A stretch of DNA of 64,000 bases from Amycolatopsis nivea. Lineage in GTDB: Bacteria; Actinomycetota; Actinomycetes; Mycobacteriales; Pseudonocardiaceae. Position 1 is the first letter of the stretch. Every line of letters starts with the position of its first letter. The stretch covers positions 177,126 to 241,125 of the forward strand of contig NZ_SDLT01000010.1 in the NCBI RefSeq assembly GCF_004522235.1, written 5' to 3'. Made by a program: the position numbers and the translations under genes. Positions 61,927 through 64,000 of the stretch are shown piece after piece. The notes beneath the pieces were generated by a model, which ran no database searches, had not been told where the DNA came from, and worked only from the letters and a program-made list of their open reading frames with translations.

Positions 61927-62556
61927 GTGGACCGGTTGTTCCGGCGCGAAGAACTGGCACTGGACCCGGTCGACCTGGCTCGGCTGCTGCTCGGTGCCGT
62001 CCTCGAGGCCGACGCGCCCGAGGGCCGGGTCGGGGTGCGGCTCGTCGAGGTCGAGGCCTATCGCGGGCTCGACGATCCCGCTTCGCATTGCTACCGCGGG
62101 AAAACCCCGCGCAACGCGGTGATGTGGGGTCCGGCCGGGCACCTCTACGTGTACTTCGTCTACGGCATGCACTTCTGCGCGAACGTCGTCGGCACCGAGG
62201 ACGGCCAGCCGGGCGCGGTGCTGCTGCGCGCCGGCGAGGTCGTCGAGGGCGCGGACATCGTGCGGAAGCGGCGGCCGAACGCGCGCGGCAACGGCGAGCT
62301 CGCCAAAGGCCCGGCCATCCTCACCTCTGTGCTGGGTCTCGCCCGCGAGCAGAACGGGCTCGATCTCACCGACCCGGAATCGCCGGTGCGGCTGCTCGCC
62401 GGCGAACGCGTGCCCGCCGACAACGTGCGCACCGGCCCGCGCGTCGGCGTCGCGATGGCGATGGACACGCCGTGGCGGTTCTGGATCGACGGCTCACCAG
62501 CCGTCTCGACCTACCGCCGCGGCGGGAAACGCCGGCAGGTGCGACCCGCGGGATAG
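61927..62556 (+). CDS. DNA-3-methyladenine glycosylase (MPG/AAG type)
   Basis: A 209-residue base-excision repair enzyme of the mammalian-type 3-methyladenine glycosylase family. Motifs: LARLLLGAVLEA, the catalytic VRLVEVEAYRG (Glu) , DPASHCYRGKTPRNAVMWG, and GHLYVYFVYGMHFCANVV with the intercalating Tyr, then LAKGPAILTSVLGL. GTG 61927 is preferred over GTG 61921 because GAGGGGA then lies at correct distance. It follows argH by about 50 bases, so may be co-transcribed. Confidence 0.9.
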   Translation: MDRLFRREELALDPVDLARLLLGAVLEADAPEGRVGVRLVEVEAYRGLDDPASHCYRGKTPRNAVMWGPAGHLYVYFVYGMHFCANVVGTEDGQPGAVLLRAGEVVEGADIVRKRRPNARGNGELAKGPAILTSVLGLAREQNGLDLTDPESPVRLLAGERVPADNVRTGPRVGVAMAMDTPWRFWIDGSPAVSTYRRGGKRRQVRPAG

Positions 62557-62588
62557 TCGTTTGACCTGGTGGGGGATCATCTACAGGT

Positions 62589-63863
62589 GTGAGTGAGCAC
62601 ATCCTTGACGAGTTGTCCTGGCGCGGCCTGATCGCGCAATCCACCGACATCGACGCCCTGCGCCGAGAACTCGACCGCGGCCCTCTCACGCTCTATTGCG
62701 GCTTCGACCCGACCGCGCCCAGCCTGCACGCCGGCAACCTCGTCCCGCTGCTGATGCTCAAGCGGTTCCAGCGCGCCGGGCACCGGCCGATCGTGCTGGC
62801 GGGCGGCGCCACCGGGATGATCGGCGACCCCCGCGACAACGGGGAGCGCACGCTGAACACCCTGGACGTCGTCGCCGACTGGGCCGGGCGGATCCGCGGG
62901 CAGCTGGAGCGGTTCGTGGACTTCGACGACTCGCCGACCGGCGCGATCGTCGAGAACAACCTCGACTGGACCTCGAAGCAGAACACGCTGGAGTTCCTGC
63001 GGGACGTCGGCAAGCACTTCTCGGTGAACGTGATGCTGAACCGGGAGACGGTCAAGCGCCGCCTCGAGGGCGACGGTATGTCCTACACCGAGTTCAGCTA
63101 CCTGCTGCTGCAGTCCCAGGACTACCTGGAGCTGTACCGCAAGCACGGCTGCAAGCTGCAGGTCGGCGGCTCGGACCAGTGGGGCAACCTCGTCGGCGGC
63201 GTCGACCTGATCCGCCGCGTCGAAGGCGGGACGGCGCACGCGCTGACCGCGCCGCTGGTTACCGACGCCGAAGGCCGCAAGTTCGGCAAGTCCACCGGCG
63301 GCGGCGATGTGTGGCTCGATCCGGAGCTGACCTCGCCGTACGCCTGGTACCAGTACTTCGTGAACGTCGGCGACGCTGACGTGCTCCGCTACCTGCGCCT
63401 GTTCACCTTCCTCGACCGGGAGGAGATCGAGGCACTCGCGAAGGACACCGAGGAGCGTCCGCACCTGCGCGCCGCGCAGAAGCGGCTGGCCGAGGAGTTC
63501 ACGAACCTGGTGCACGGCGAGGCCCAGACGCGCCAGGTCATCGCGGCGAGCCAGGCCCTGTTCGGCCGCGGCGAGCTGACCGACCTCGACGGCCCGACGC
63601 TCGACGCGGCGATGGCCGAGGTCCCGAACGGCAAGGTCGAGCCCGCGGGCGACGCGACGATCGTCGACCTGCTGCTCGCCGGGGGACTGGTGGACAGCAA
63701 GGGCGCGGCGCGGCGCACGGTGAAGGAGGGCGGCGCGTACGTGAACAACGTGAAGATCGCCGACGAGGAGTGGAAGCCCTCGGCTTCCGACGCCCTCCAC
63801 GGCCGCTGGCTCGTGGTCCGCAAGGGCAAGCGCACGGTCGCCGGCGTCCGCGTCGGGGCCTGA
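62589..63863 (+). CDS. tyrS: Tyrosine-tRNA ligase
   Basis: A 424-residue class I TyrRS. Tyrosine pocket [16 protein letters not shown] with the HIGH variant HAGN (47-50), [10 protein letters not shown], and the KMSKS variant KFGKS (231-235). A C-terminal S4-like RNA-binding domain ([20 protein letters not shown]) binds the tRNA. GTG start with GGTGGGGGA upstream. No T-box leader was found in the 33-base gap before it. Confidence 0.97.
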   Translation: MSEHILDELSWRGLIAQSTDIDALRRELDRGPLTLYCGFDPTAPSLHAGNLVPLLMLKRFQRAGHRPIVLAGGATGMIGDPRDNGERTLNTLDVVADWAGRIRGQLERFVDFDDSPTGAIVENNLDWTSKQNTLEFLRDVGKHFSVNVMLNRETVKRRLEGDGMSYTEFSYLLLQSQDYLELYRKHGCKLQVGGSDQWGNLVGGVDLIRRVEGGTAHALTAPLVTDAEGRKFGKSTGGGDVWLDPELTSPYAWYQYFVNVGDADVLRYLRLFTFLDREEIEALAKDTEERPHLRAAQKRLAEEFTNLVHGEAQTRQVIAASQALFGRGELTDLDGPTLDAAMAEVPNGKVEPAGDATIVDLLLAGGLVDSKGAARRTVKEGGAYVNNVKIADEEWKPSASDALHGRWLVVRKGKRTVAGVRVGA

Positions 63864-63873
63864 TCTCGCCCTC

Positions 63874-63933
63874 GGCCCGAAACAGGGGCCTGACCTGCGG
63901 GAACGCAGTTAAGGTACCCCCCTGTTTCGGGCC
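63874..63933. terminator. Large hairpin downstream of tyrS
   Basis: GGCCCGAAACAGGGG (63874-63888) pairs perfectly with CCCCTGTTTCGGGCC (63919-63933), and within the 30-base loop CTGCG pairs with CGCAG around GGAA. This branched structure starts 11 bases after the tyrS stop and probably ends its transcript, though no T-tract follows. Confidence 0.6.
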
Positions 63934-64000
63934 CTGGGAGGGCGTGTAAAGTTCTCCAAGTCGCCAGGGAAACCGGGCGGCCGCCGGGACACGAACCAAG
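63934..64000 (+). promoter_or_regulatory. Possible promoter/leader at the window edge
   Basis: A TG-extended TAAAGT (-10-like, 63947-63952) is followed by TTCTCCAAGTCGCC and a GC-rich leader with no start codon. The sequence resembles the untranslated leader of a stable RNA operon in related actinomycetes, but only 48 bases after the -10 are visible and the -35 (GTTTCG region, inside the hairpin) is weak. Tentative. Confidence 0.3.

Noticed and set aside
62556..62588. T-box or attenuator before tyrS
   Set aside because: The gap is only about 30 bases, too short for a T-box, and holds just a Shine-Dalgarno.

Overview
The window is a high-GC actinobacterial chromosome segment. An intact csxA-type exo-beta-D-glucosaminidase, frequent GTG starts and the gene order uvrA ... 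infC-rpmI-rplT-rRNA methyltransferase-pheS-pheT-argCJBDFR-argH ... tyrS (the order I know from Mycobacterium and relatives) point to a Pseudonocardiales member, most likely Amycolatopsis. That assignment is inference from gene content; no rRNA gene is visible.

Layout. 1-7.3 kb: the 3' end of an FGGY sugar kinase, an AraC-type regulator divergent from a NUDIX hydrolase, an MmpS-like membrane protein, an orphan FetB-like permease, a histidine phosphatase, a Na+/H+ antiporter fused to a UBP-type zinc finger, and a type-B carboxylesterase. 7.3-17 kb: csxA with a candidate csn-box operator, YchJ and DUF1801 proteins, rnhA, DUF1684, an amidohydrolase, a metallo-beta-lactamase-fold hydrolase, DUF1963, and an RNase H-like protein that has lost catalytic residues. 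17-20 kb: uvrA. 20-28 kb: FN3 lipoprotein, SRPBCC protein, MFS exporter divergent from an HxlR regulator, DctA carrier divergent from a DcuS/DcuR-type two-component pair, and an SDR. 28-33.7 kb: a sugar ABC importer without its ATPase, translationally coupled to a cytoplasmic GH20 hexosaminidase, plus a secreted lactonase-like beta-propeller. 33.7-40.2 kb: two divergent operons (GntP permease, N-acyl-D-amino-acid deacylase, D-amino-acid deaminase; PfkB kinase, IclR regulator, RidA), probably one D-amino-acid catabolic unit. 40.3-42 kb: ACC deaminase with a GntR/FCD regulator whose start codon sits in a perfect 20-bp palindrome. 42.6-64 kb: translation genes, arginine biosynthesis, a 3-methyladenine glycosylase and tyrS.

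The arg genes form one transcription unit, nearly every junction a 1-4 base overlap. It starts at a promoter whose -10 overlaps a candidate ARG box directly on the argC start codon, implying a leaderless mRNA under ArgR control. Where argG normally sits, the operon carries an intact reading frame clearly related to argininosuccinate synthase but stripped of the nucleotide-binding and catalytic loops: a probable pseudoenzyme and the most unusual item here. A real argG must then lie elsewhere if the strain is prototrophic.

Several gene-free stretches hold degenerate tandem repeats: about 97 bp near 2.2 kb, about 134 bp near 15.8 kb, 43 bp near 42.2 kb, about 40 bp near 53.1 kb, and simple-sequence DNA near 45.6 kb. 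Convergent gene pairs are commonly separated by strong hairpins. No tRNA gene, CRISPR array, insertion sequence or phage gene was found.
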